A DNA stretch of 19,029 bases from JAAZXR01 sp040265175 (GTDB taxonomy: Bacteria > Myxococcota_A > Polyangia > Nannocystales > Nannocystaceae), in assembly GCA_040265175.1 (NCBI GenBank), contig JBDQGY010000062.1, forward strand, positions 1 to 19,029, read 5' to 3'. Below the pieces are notes generated by a model. The model was not told the origin of the DNA. It saw nothing but the letters and a program-made list of their open reading frames with translations, and searched no databases. Made by a program: the position numbers and the translations under genes. Below, one piece after another: positions 6,958 to 13,613 of this stretch. Each line of letters begins with the position of its first letter. Position 1 is the first letter of the stretch.

Positions 6958-7790
6958 ACGCCCCGGCGCTCGATGATGCCCGTTACGACGCGCTCGCAGC
7001 GTGCATCCGCTCTTATGGCTCTGCCGTCGTCGCCTACTCGGGTGGCGTCGATTCGACGCTGGTGGCCGTTGTCGCGCACCGTGAGCTTGGCGCGCGCGCG
7101 TTGGCGGTGACAGGGATCTCGGCGTCGCTCTCGGGTTCTGAGCGTGAGCAGGCGATGCGCCTCGCCCAGGATCTCGAGCTGCCTCACCGTTGCGTAGACA
7201 CGGACGAGCTCGCTCGGCCAGGCTACCGTGCGAACGAGGGGGACCGCTGCTTTCACTGCAAGTCTGAGCTCTTCGAGCAGCTTCGAACGCTCGCAGAGCG
7301 CGAGGGATTCGCCCATGTCCTGTCCGGTGACAACCTCGACGATGTACAGCCCGGCGGGCATCGGCCTGGGATGCGGGCGGCGGAGGCGTGGTCTGTGCAA
7401 AAGCCCCTCATCGAATCGGGGCTGGGGAAGGAAGATGTCCGCGCGCTCGCGAAGCTGCTCGAGATCCCCAATCACGCGAAGGTGGCCTCCCCATGCCTCG
7501 CGAGCCGCGTGCCCCATGGAGTCGCCGTGGATCGCGAGGTGCTCGCCAAGATCGAGCGAGCGGAGGCGGCAGTGCGTGGGCTTGGGTTCAGCCAGTTTCG
7601 GGTTCGTCATCACGGAGATGTGGCGCGCCTCGAACTCACAGGGGCGGAGCTTGAGCGAGCGCTCGCGGAGCGGACCGCCCTTGTGCGCGGAGTGAAGGCA
7701 GCGGGGTACCAATGGGTCACGCTGGATCTCGCTGGATTTCGTTCGGGCTCGTTGAACGTGGTGTTGAGGGGGGAGACAATTCAATCGTGA
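6954..7790 (+). CDS. larE: ATP-dependent sulfur transferase LarE
   Basis: LarE adenylates the carboxylates made by LarB and puts sulfur on them for the NPN cofactor. The 278-aa protein has the PP-loop SGGVDS (29-34), RCFHCKSELF with Cys99 and Cys102, GDNLDDVQPGGHRPGM, and ASPCLASRVPHG with Cys181. L. plantarum LarE gives up its own Cys176 as sulfur donor; other homologs use several Cys that bind a [4Fe-4S] cluster. The CxxC plus a third Cys here fits the multi-Cys kind better, but I cannot align it surely. The ATG at 6954 overlaps the larC TGA as ATGA and has AAGAGGGGG just upstream; the longer upstream frame (from 6861) is antisense to nothing useful and overlaps larC, so it is dropped. The stop overlaps larB by 4 nt. 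Confidence 0.94.
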   Translation: MNAPALDDARYDALAACIRSYGSAVVAYSGGVDSTLVAVVAHRELGARALAVTGISASLSGSEREQAMRLAQDLELPHRCVDTDELARPGYRANEGDRCFHCKSELFEQLRTLAEREGFAHVLSGDNLDDVQPGGHRPGMRAAEAWSVQKPLIESGLGKEDVRALAKLLEIPNHAKVASPCLASRVPHGVAVDREVLAKIERAEAAVRGLGFSQFRVRHHGDVARLELTGAELERALAERTALVRGVKAAGYQWVTLDLAGFRSGSLNVVLRGETIQS

Positions 7791-8542
7791 GTGACGCGCG
7801 AGAAGATCGGCTTCGAGAAATCCTCGGCGCGCACGCGCGGGGTGAACTTACAGAGGAAGACGCCCATAAAGCTATCAGAGCCTCATTTGAGCGAGATCTA
7901 GGGTTCGCGAAGATCGACACTGACCGCGCGAGCCGCAGGGGATTTCCCGAGGTGGTGTACGGCGCGGGCAAGACCCACGAACAGCTTCGTGAAATTATTG
8001 GCGCGCTGCTCTCCGCCCAAAAAAATATGCTCTGCACGCGCTTGAACGCGGAGGTTGGAGGGGCGCTCGCTGACGAGTTCGAGGCGCTTCGCTACGATGA
8101 GGTGGCGCGGGTTGCCTACGCGCATGGTGACAATGAACGCCGCGGGCAGGGAACGATCGGCGTGGTGGTCGCAGGCACCTCCGACCTCCCCGTGGCGCGT
8201 GAGGCGGAGCTTTGCGCCACGGTGATGGGCAATGAGGTTCGAACCTGGACAGACGTTGGTGTGGCGGGATTGCATCGCTTGCTTGGTGTCTTGGACGAGA
8301 TTCGGGAAGCCCGCGTGGTCATCACGGTCGCTGGAATGGAGGCGGCGTTGCCGTCTGTGCTCGCGGGCCTGCTCGCGCGGCCGGTGGTGTCCATCCCGAC
8401 CTCTGTGGGGTACGGCGCGAGCTTTGACGGCCTCGCCGCGCTGCTGTCGTCGTTGACCGCGTGCTCCCCAGGGGTTGTCACGGTCAATATCGACAACGGA
8501 TTTGGGGCGGCCTACGCGGCCTCCTTGATGAATCGCCCCTAG
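7787..8542 (+). CDS. larB: Nickel-pincer cofactor biosynthesis protein LarB (NaAD carboxylase)
   Basis: LarB carboxylates nicotinic acid adenine dinucleotide at C5 and hydrolyses it, the first step of NPN synthesis. The 251-aa protein has the expected small N-terminal part (ILGAHARGELTEEDAHKAI, then FPEVVYGAGKTHEQLREI) and a C-terminal PurE-like domain with VVVAGTSDLPVAREAELCA, TWTDVGVAGLHRLLG, SVGYGASFDGLAALLSS and NIDNGFGAAYAASL. GTG 7787 overlaps the larE stop as GTGA, with GGGGGGAG about 11 bases upstream; a longer frame open from 7712 would overlap larE widely. It is the last gene of pyrC-larC-larE-larB. Its TAG lies in a CTAG shared with the stop of the convergent hydrolase gene, so no room is left for a separate terminator. 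Confidence 0.94.
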   Translation: MSDAREDRLREILGAHARGELTEEDAHKAIRASFERDLGFAKIDTDRASRRGFPEVVYGAGKTHEQLREIIGALLSAQKNMLCTRLNAEVGGALADEFEALRYDEVARVAYAHGDNERRGQGTIGVVVAGTSDLPVAREAELCATVMGNEVRTWTDVGVAGLHRLLGVLDEIREARVVITVAGMEAALPSVLAGLLARPVVSIPTSVGYGASFDGLAALLSSLTACSPGVVTVNIDNGFGAAYAASLMNRP

Positions 8543-9408
8543 GGCGCGCTGTCGGTGACCGGCTCGTGCGCGGCGATGTGCGCGAGGAAGTGATCGTTGA
8601 CATCGAGGGGAGACAGCAGGGGAGACATGTGCACGCCCTCCTCAAGCTCGATGTGTTTCACCTCCGGATTCGACGCGGCCATGACCGCGCAGACCCGTCG
8701 CGCAGACAGCCGAGAGTCCGCGCCGGAGATGACGAGGGTGGGGACCGGGAGGCGCGCGACATCGCTGTGGGATGTTGTGTCTGCGCAGGTGTCTTTAACT
8801 TCTTCAAAGAGCTTGCGGCCGGACCGAGTGAAGCCCTCTCGGGCCGCCGCGGACATGCTTCGCCACGTGCCATCGCCGCTCCAGTAGTCGACGAAGCGCT
8901 CAATCCAGGGCTCCGTTCCTCCAAATCCCTCGTCGAGGAACTTCCCATCGTGGTCGTAGTCTTCAAGCTCTCGGATCCCTACGCGATCACCACTGGAGCG
9001 GAGGACCCCGTAGGCGACGGGTTCGTAGGCTCCCAAGCTGCGCATCTCGTCGGGCTGCTCGAGGGCCAGGGCGAGCGCGAGACGTCCTCCATACGAGTGA
9101 CCTACACAATGGAACGGCCCAGACAAGCTCGCGGATAGAGCCCGCACGACGTCAAGATCCATGCTCGTCTCGAATCGTGTCTGCGCCTTCCATGCGTCGC
9201 TGTGTCCGTACCCGAGGAGGTCAGGGGCGAGCACCGGGTGGCCGAGCCGGGCAAGCTGTTTGCTGAGCCGGCGCCACTGGCTGCCCGAGAGGCCGCTGCT
9301 GTGGAGGCACACGACGGGTGAGCGGGCGCCGTCGAGACCTGCGACGCGCACAGCCACTTCGTGGTCATGCACCCGGAGCTGAATCGTGGAGGCCATGGTC
9401 GCGGTCAC
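8539..9408 (-). CDS. Alpha/beta-hydrolase fold protein
   Basis: A 289-aa hydrolase. The oxyanion-hole region CLHSSGLSGSQW (about 34-45), the nucleophile elbow GHSYGG (Ser105), the likely acid Asp231 in ISGADSRLS and the base His260 in EEGVHMSPL make a complete triad. The substrate is not predictable; the shape resembles the esterase, haloperoxidase and C-C hydrolase branch. GTG 9408 is six bases after the stop of the diguanylate cyclase and has GAGGAC about ten bases upstream; an alternative ATG lies 12 bases further in (9396). Probably cotranscribed with the cyclase. No signal peptide is seen, so it should be cytoplasmic. Confidence 0.85.
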   Translation of the reverse strand: MTATMASTIQLRVHDHEVAVRVAGLDGARSPVVCLHSSGLSGSQWRRLSKQLARLGHPVLAPDLLGYGHSDAWKAQTRFETSMDLDVVRALSASLSGPFHCVGHSYGGRLALALALEQPDEMRSLGAYEPVAYGVLRSSGDRVGIRELEDYDHDGKFLDEGFGGTEPWIERFVDYWSGDGTWRSMSAAAREGFTRSGRKLFEEVKDTCADTTSHSDVARLPVPTLVISGADSRLSARRVCAVMAASNPEVKHIELEEGVHMSPLLSPLDVNDHFLAHIAAHEPVTDSAP

Positions 9409-9414
9409 CGTGGC

Positions 9415-10392
9415 CTAGTCCTCGTCAGGAGCGCTCTCCGCCGCCTCGTACGGTCGCGTCGTCGCGAGGGGGTCCCCCTGTTTCTTCGCGACGCACACGC
9501 GGTCTCGGCCTGAGCGCTTCGCCTCATACAGGGCGGCGTCCGCGATCTTAAATAGCTGCCGCCCCGTAATTTCTCGAGTGATCATGGACGTGTCTGCGAG
9601 GCCGATGGAGAGGGTCTGTGCCCCCGTGCTGAGGGAACTGCTGCGCGTCTTGAAGCCGAGTCGCACCCGCTCTGCGAGGTTCAGCGCGAGGTTCGACTCC
9701 GTCTCTGGCGTCAGGATCACGAATTCCTCGCCGCCGTAGCGGAAGGCCATATCCGGTGCACGCACCTGGCTCAGCATCAGGTGCCCGAGCTGTTGGAGCA
9801 GCTCGTCGCCGAGGTCGTGGCCCATGGTGTCGTTGACTTTCTTGAAGTGATCGATGTCTGCGACCATCAGCCCGAGCGGGCGCCCATAGCGGCGAGCGCG
9901 GGCGATCTCGTGTCGAAGATTCTCGTCAAACGATCGACGGTTTTGGAGTCCCGTCAGTTGATCTCGCATGGCGATGGTCGCCATCTCACCGCGCCGAGTC
10001 TCAAGCTCTAATGTCAGTTTTCGGATCCGGAGCATGGCCATGAGGCGCAGATTGAGCTCGGGAGGGTCGACAGGTTTGGTCAACACGTCGTCCGCGCCGG
10101 CGGCCACGCACCGCTCTCGGGCCCGCATATCGTTGAGCCCCGTCGTGAACACGATGGGGACATAGTTCCGGCTCCGGCTGCGCAGGATCTGGGTGAGCTT
10201 GTAGCCGTCCACCGTGGGCATGACCGCGTCCATCAGCACGATGTCGACGGTGTCACAAGAGAACACGCGGACCGCCTCGGTCCAGGTGAGCGCGATGTTG
10301 GCGGTGTGACCGCAAGCCTCCACCGCCAATTTCAGCGCCTCGGCCGAAGTGGGGTCGTCATCGATGACCAGGACTTGGGCGACGCGGGGCAT
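9415..10392 (-). CDS. Response regulator with GGDEF diguanylate cyclase domain
   Basis: A 325-aa two-domain signal protein. Residues 5-122 form a receiver domain with the acidic pocket Asp11-Asp13, phospho-acceptor Asp55 in VLMDAVMP, and Lys106 in LTKP. A linker helix (about 123-143) leads to a GGDEF domain that starts at MRDQLTGLQNRRSFD, has ADIDHFKKVND for metal and substrate binding, the active GGEEF (220-224), and an intact RxxD inhibitory site, RAPD (211-214), five residues before it. So it should make c-di-GMP and be product-inhibited. Its short N-terminus and lack of other domains suggest a soluble PleD- or WspR-like regulator. No histidine kinase is next to it. The hydrolase gene follows after six bases. 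ATG start without a clear ribosome site. Confidence 0.93.
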   Translation of the reverse strand: MPRVAQVLVIDDDPTSAEALKLAVEACGHTANIALTWTEAVRVFSCDTVDIVLMDAVMPTVDGYKLTQILRSRSRNYVPIVFTTGLNDMRARERCVAAGADDVLTKPVDPPELNLRLMAMLRIRKLTLELETRRGEMATIAMRDQLTGLQNRRSFDENLRHEIARARRYGRPLGLMVADIDHFKKVNDTMGHDLGDELLQQLGHLMLSQVRAPDMAFRYGGEEFVILTPETESNLALNLAERVRLGFKTRSSSLSTGAQTLSIGLADTSMITREITGRQLFKIADAALYEAKRSGRDRVCVAKKQGDPLATTRPYEAAESAPDED

Positions 10393-10411
10393 AAAGCGGT
10401 GCTGTTCGTTG

Positions 10412-10434
10412 TGTCCGCCACAAGCGCGCGGACA
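10412..10434. other. Inverted repeat before the diguanylate cyclase gene
   Basis: TGTCCGC and GCGGACA form a 7-bp stem around nine bases, 20 bases before the ATG of the cyclase. It may be an operator or leader hairpin. Confidence 0.35.
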
Positions 10435-10442
10435 GAGGACCC

Positions 10443-10459
10443 CCCCGGCGGTTCCGGGG
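10443..10459 (-). terminator. Weak GC-rich hairpin after the PEPCK-like gene
   Basis: CCCCGG and CCGGGG form a 6-bp stem with a 5-base loop nine bases after the PEPCK-like stop codon. No T-run follows, so any termination would be partial or Rho-dependent. Confidence 0.25.
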
Positions 10460-10467
10460 CGGGCCGG

Positions 10468-12264
10468 TTAGGGGGCGCCCGTGACGGCGGAGATAATGGT
10501 CTCGGGTACGTCAAACTTACGGAGGAACATGGTGCGCTCCTCCTTCATGCGTTGTACCCACTCTTCGTACTTTCCAAGGGCGCCGTTGGCTTCAAACAGC
10601 CGGCGCGGTTGAAGGATCTCCGCGGGGACTCGGTCCAACAACTCACGATTCTCTTCGGCTTCTACGTCCACGACCTCGTATCCGAAGTCGGGATCCCTCG
10701 TCCATTTGATGGAGCCGGAGATCATGGCCTCCAGCATCGCGGAGCTGTGGGGGATCTTGATCTTGAGTCCATCGCCAGACTTGACGGAGCGTCCGTCGCC
10801 CGCCACGTAGCCCGTGTTCATCATCCACATGTTGGTCTCAGAGAAGGTCGCGGCCAGCTCTGAGAAGCGCTCCGCTTGGAGGTTGTGGGTGAGGGGGAAG
10901 AAGGGCTGCGTAAACGGGGAGCGTGTCTTACCGCGGTCTTTACCCGCGGCCGAGGTTTTGCTCGTCTCGCCGAGCATGAGGTAGCCCGCTGCCTGCTCGG
11001 GGCTGGAGAAGCGCAAGATGCCCGGGATAGCTGCATCGGCCCCCTCGTCGCGGTTGAGAATCCCCAGAGAGCGCATCTGCGGGAGGCTCCGGAAATCCGC
11101 GGCGCCGTCCACGGAGGACATAGGGATGATGGAGCGGCCGTTCTCGCTCCACGTGGTGAAGTCCCACCCGTCTTTGGGCACTCCGTTGTGGTCCGACACG
11201 TCGTCGCTGCTGACGTCGCCTTGAATGTAGGCGTCTACGTTGGTCGCGTCCGCGCCGGTGTCGATGAGGACGTCGCGAAGCCGCGCGACGTCGTCGGCGG
11301 TCAAGAACCCCTTGTCGAAGACAGGCACCCCATCGGCGTCCACGAAACAGTTCTCGATCCATGCCGAGCGTGAGCAGGTTCCCGCGTGAATAATGGGCTC
11401 GGACTCGGCGGTGAGGCCGAAGGTCTTGGCGAAGCAGCCGTTCTCGGTGATGGAGATTTCGCCTGCGGGCCACAACGCGACCATGTCGTCTTGCACAGGC
11501 TGCGTGAGCCGCCCTTGCTGGCTGAACGTGGTCGTAGTTTTGCCGGTTCCAGACAGACCGAGCACCGCCATGACGAGGTTGTCCGATCCTGTGTCGATGG
11601 TCTTGGCGCCCGCGTGCATGACGAGGCCGCCGCGACGGTAGATGAACTCGCACAGCATCCGGAGCGCGCCCTTCTTGCTCTCCCCGAAGTAGTCGGGGCC
11701 CATGATGTACGTGACGTAGTTGTCGAGGTCCACCACGATGGCCTGCTGACCTGGCATGTCGGCGGGGCGAAAGTCTGGCGTGTAGACCAAGCGAAAGGCG
11801 GGGGCGAATGGCTTCGCGAGGGCGGCGGAATCCTCGACGCTCTCGCGGGGGAAGGCGAGCACCTGCTGCATCCCCGCGATGTTGGCTCCTTCGAGAGTGT
11901 AGAGCCATTGCACAGGGACGGCGCGAGGTCCCATCCCAACGTAGCCATCAATCTCGATCAGCTTGCCCTTCTCTTCAAGGTACCGGGCCTGCGCGGCGAT
12001 GAGGCCGGCGGCTTTCGAGGGCTCGATCACGTTGTGACTGTAGGCGCGCGAACCGTCGCCCTTGCGGTCGATGATGTACGTGAAGGCGGCCATGCGAGCC
12101 TTGTTGCGCGCGACCTTGTTGATGCTCCCGTCGGCGGTGACGAAGCAGTGCGGCGTGTGCTCAAGGGCAAGCTCCCGCAGGGTCTCCTGGGAAGGGTTGG
12201 CAAGCACTTCGACGTTGAAGTTGAGGGCAGGCTGGGAGGGGAGCGAAGCTTGATCTTCGGTCAT
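10468..12264 (-). CDS. Phosphoenolpyruvate carboxykinase-like P-loop protein (divergent)
   Basis: A 598-aa protein with a PEP carboxykinase-type nucleotide site: LGLSGTGKTTTTFS (P-loop Lys242), a second metal-binding stretch QDDMVAL, and ENGCFAKTFGLT, which matches the EGGCYAKT segment of ATP-dependent PEPCK. Further likely family pieces are HAGAKTIDTG before the P-loop and WSENGRSIIPMS after it. It is longer than ordinary ATP-PEPCK (about 530-540 aa) and its N-terminal half departs from it, so it may belong to the PEPCK-like DUF4914 group; conversion of oxaloacetate to PEP is possible but not proven. I chose ATG 12264 (MTEDQASLPS); GTG 12291 also fits. It lies upstream of the cyclase and hydrolase genes on the same strand with a 75-nt gap, so they may share a transcript. 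Confidence 0.72.
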   Translation of the reverse strand: MTEDQASLPSQPALNFNVEVLANPSQETLRELALEHTPHCFVTADGSINKVARNKARMAAFTYIIDRKGDGSRAYSHNVIEPSKAAGLIAAQARYLEEKGKLIEIDGYVGMGPRAVPVQWLYTLEGANIAGMQQVLAFPRESVEDSAALAKPFAPAFRLVYTPDFRPADMPGQQAIVVDLDNYVTYIMGPDYFGESKKGALRMLCEFIYRRGGLVMHAGAKTIDTGSDNLVMAVLGLSGTGKTTTTFSQQGRLTQPVQDDMVALWPAGEISITENGCFAKTFGLTAESEPIIHAGTCSRSAWIENCFVDADGVPVFDKGFLTADDVARLRDVLIDTGADATNVDAYIQGDVSSDDVSDHNGVPKDGWDFTTWSENGRSIIPMSSVDGAADFRSLPQMRSLGILNRDEGADAAIPGILRFSSPEQAAGYLMLGETSKTSAAGKDRGKTRSPFTQPFFPLTHNLQAERFSELAATFSETNMWMMNTGYVAGDGRSVKSGDGLKIKIPHSSAMLEAMISGSIKWTRDPDFGYEVVDVEAEENRELLDRVPAEILQPRRLFEANGALGKYEEWVQRMKEERTMFLRKFDVPETIISAVTGAP

Positions 12265-12335
12265 GGTGGGCACCTGCGGGACCGATAGCACGGGGCTACG
12301 AAGGGATCTAGGCGCCGTTGCTCTTGGTTGAATGC

Positions 12336-12387
12336 GCGAATGCCGTGATGGGACACCGGGGCGAGTTTTGAATTTGTCCGCATTCGC
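12336..12387. other. Inverted repeat GCGAATGC / GCATTCGC, arms 36 bp apart
   Basis: Two perfect 8-bp arms, at 12336-12343 and 12380-12387, upstream of the PEPCK-like gene. Possible looped regulator site. Confidence 0.3.
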
Positions 12388-12391
12388 CGTT

Positions 12392-12416
12392 GGATCCGCT
12401 TTTGCGGGCGGATTCC
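12392..12416. other. Imperfect hairpin upstream of the PEPCK-like gene
   Basis: GGATCCGC and GCGGATTCC pair with one bulged base around eight bases. It lies directly beside the preceding inverted repeat. Confidence 0.3.
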
Positions 12417-12748
12417 GCTCATGGGCGTCGAACTGCGGATGTGGCGACTGGCTTGGGTCCCATGATCTGGCTCGTTCCCTAGCGAGATCTCACGTAGAAT
12501 CGGACGAAGCGGCCCGGGAATTCCAAGCAAATCGAGGCGGGCGGTGGCGACGGCCTGGTGTCCGAGGCTCAAGGCTGGTGGTGTCGCGGCGGCCGGTTCG
12601 CGGCGTTTGTTGGAGGGACATGCGGATCCTTTGGGATGCGCCTGACGCCGTTCGTCGCGTGGCTCCCGCGCGGTGGATATGTGGACAGTCCCGGGTTGAG
12701 TCAGTCTCATAATTGTCTCGCCTGTATTTCGATGTCCCGGGGCTGCGC

Positions 12749-12757
12749 TGTTAGTCT
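12749..12757 (+). promoter_or_regulatory. Extended -10-like box before the 278-aa gene
   Basis: TGTTAGTCT reads as TG-N-TANNNT and ends six bases before ATG 12764, where no Shine-Dalgarno sequence is found. This arrangement suggests a leaderless transcript. No good -35 is visible. Confidence 0.35.
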
Positions 12758-12763
12758 CTAGTC

Positions 12764-13600
12764 ATGTCCGAACTCGTCGAGATTTTTCAACGCCATGTGT
12801 CGCAGCCAGAAGCAGATCAAGAAGTGCTCGCGTTGCGCCACTCGCTCACGGAGGCGAAGCGCCGGGCGGTCACGCAGGCCGACGGTCTGGACGAGGAAGA
12901 ACTCAAGCAGGTGCTCCCTGATTTGTACCTGGAGATCATCGGCTCGAATATTCAACTGGCCGCACACCTCGGCCTCGCCGTGGGGATGGCGGTGAACTGC
13001 GTCGACGAACAAACCAGCGGCGTTAGCATCTCGTCCTTCGGTCGGCAGATGCGTCAGTTGATGACCGAGATGGGCGTGCAACTCAAGAAGCGCCACGGCA
13101 GCAAAGTCGGAAAGTTTGTCGCCGAAATCGAGGCCCAACGTTTGGCTTGGCGTCATAATCACGAGTTCCTGTCCTGGCTGGCGTTCCGTCGCGGTGACGA
13201 GCGATATCCGGCGCAAGATCGGCGCGCGCGTCTGGACGCGTTTAAGGTGCAAGAGCGCCTCTTGCAGAGCCGAGAGGGCATCTCTCGCTATCTCGGGGCC
13301 ACGTTGTGCGCCGCGATTGAAGGTCACGATCGTTTTTTGCTCACCAATCGTTGGCGACTTGAGGCGAACGACGAGGGCGCCGTTGAGCGCTGCGCGTGGC
13401 CAATTTTATCCTTGCAGCCCGGGCACACCGTGTTGATCGAGCAGGCGAGATATGAGCACGACGCGTTGATGTCGATGGAGGCGCCTCCACAAGAAGCCGT
13501 GGATGCAGCCAATGAGACGATTCGAGACCTTTTGACCGCACAACTCGCGGCGGGACTTGAGAGCCCGACAGCGACGGCGTCCGTGGGCCGCGTCGTGTGA
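12764..13600 (+). CDS. Uncharacterised 278-aa protein
   Basis: I do not recognise the family. The protein is soluble, without signal peptide or membrane segment, and rich in charged helix-forming stretches (residues 1-45, 95-130 and 140-190). A middle segment, SNIQLAAHLGLAVGMAVNCVD, is the most hydrophobic. Codon use looks like that of the neighbours and the frame is clean, so it is a real gene. The ATG has no ribosome site but a -10-like box six bases upstream. Its stop is 13 bases from that of the convergent lipoprotein gene. No function is offered. Confidence 0.78.
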   Translation: MSELVEIFQRHVSQPEADQEVLALRHSLTEAKRRAVTQADGLDEEELKQVLPDLYLEIIGSNIQLAAHLGLAVGMAVNCVDEQTSGVSISSFGRQMRQLMTEMGVQLKKRHGSKVGKFVAEIEAQRLAWRHNHEFLSWLAFRRGDERYPAQDRRARLDAFKVQERLLQSREGISRYLGATLCAAIEGHDRFLLTNRWRLEANDEGAVERCAWPILSLQPGHTVLIEQARYEHDALMSMEAPPQEAVDAANETIRDLLTAQLAAGLESPTATASVGRVV

Positions 13601-13613
13601 TCGATCCCATTGT

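Larger units (their letters stand above)
12265..12763. other. Gene-free 499-bp divergent intergenic region
   Basis: Between the PEPCK-like gene and the 278-aa gene. A 149-codon minus frame (12261-12710) fills most of it but is rich in Arg, Pro and His with no recognisable fold, so I treat it as non-coding. It holds two inverted repeats (12336-12387 and 12392-12416) and, at its right end, a -10-like box before the plus-strand gene. It is one of the least GC-rich-looking gaps here and may hold long leader sequences or a small RNA. Confidence 0.5.

Noticed and set aside
10940..11908. 322-codon minus-strand frame within the PEPCK-like gene
   Set aside because: A shifted frame of the same strand, made almost wholly of Arg, His, Ala and Gly; the true frame has the P-loop.
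12261..12710. 149-codon minus-strand open frame before the PEPCK-like gene
   Set aside because: Rich in Arg, Pro and His without a fold or ribosome site. Its TGA overlaps the ATG of the PEPCK-like gene, which is tempting, but the composition is that of non-coding GC-rich DNA.
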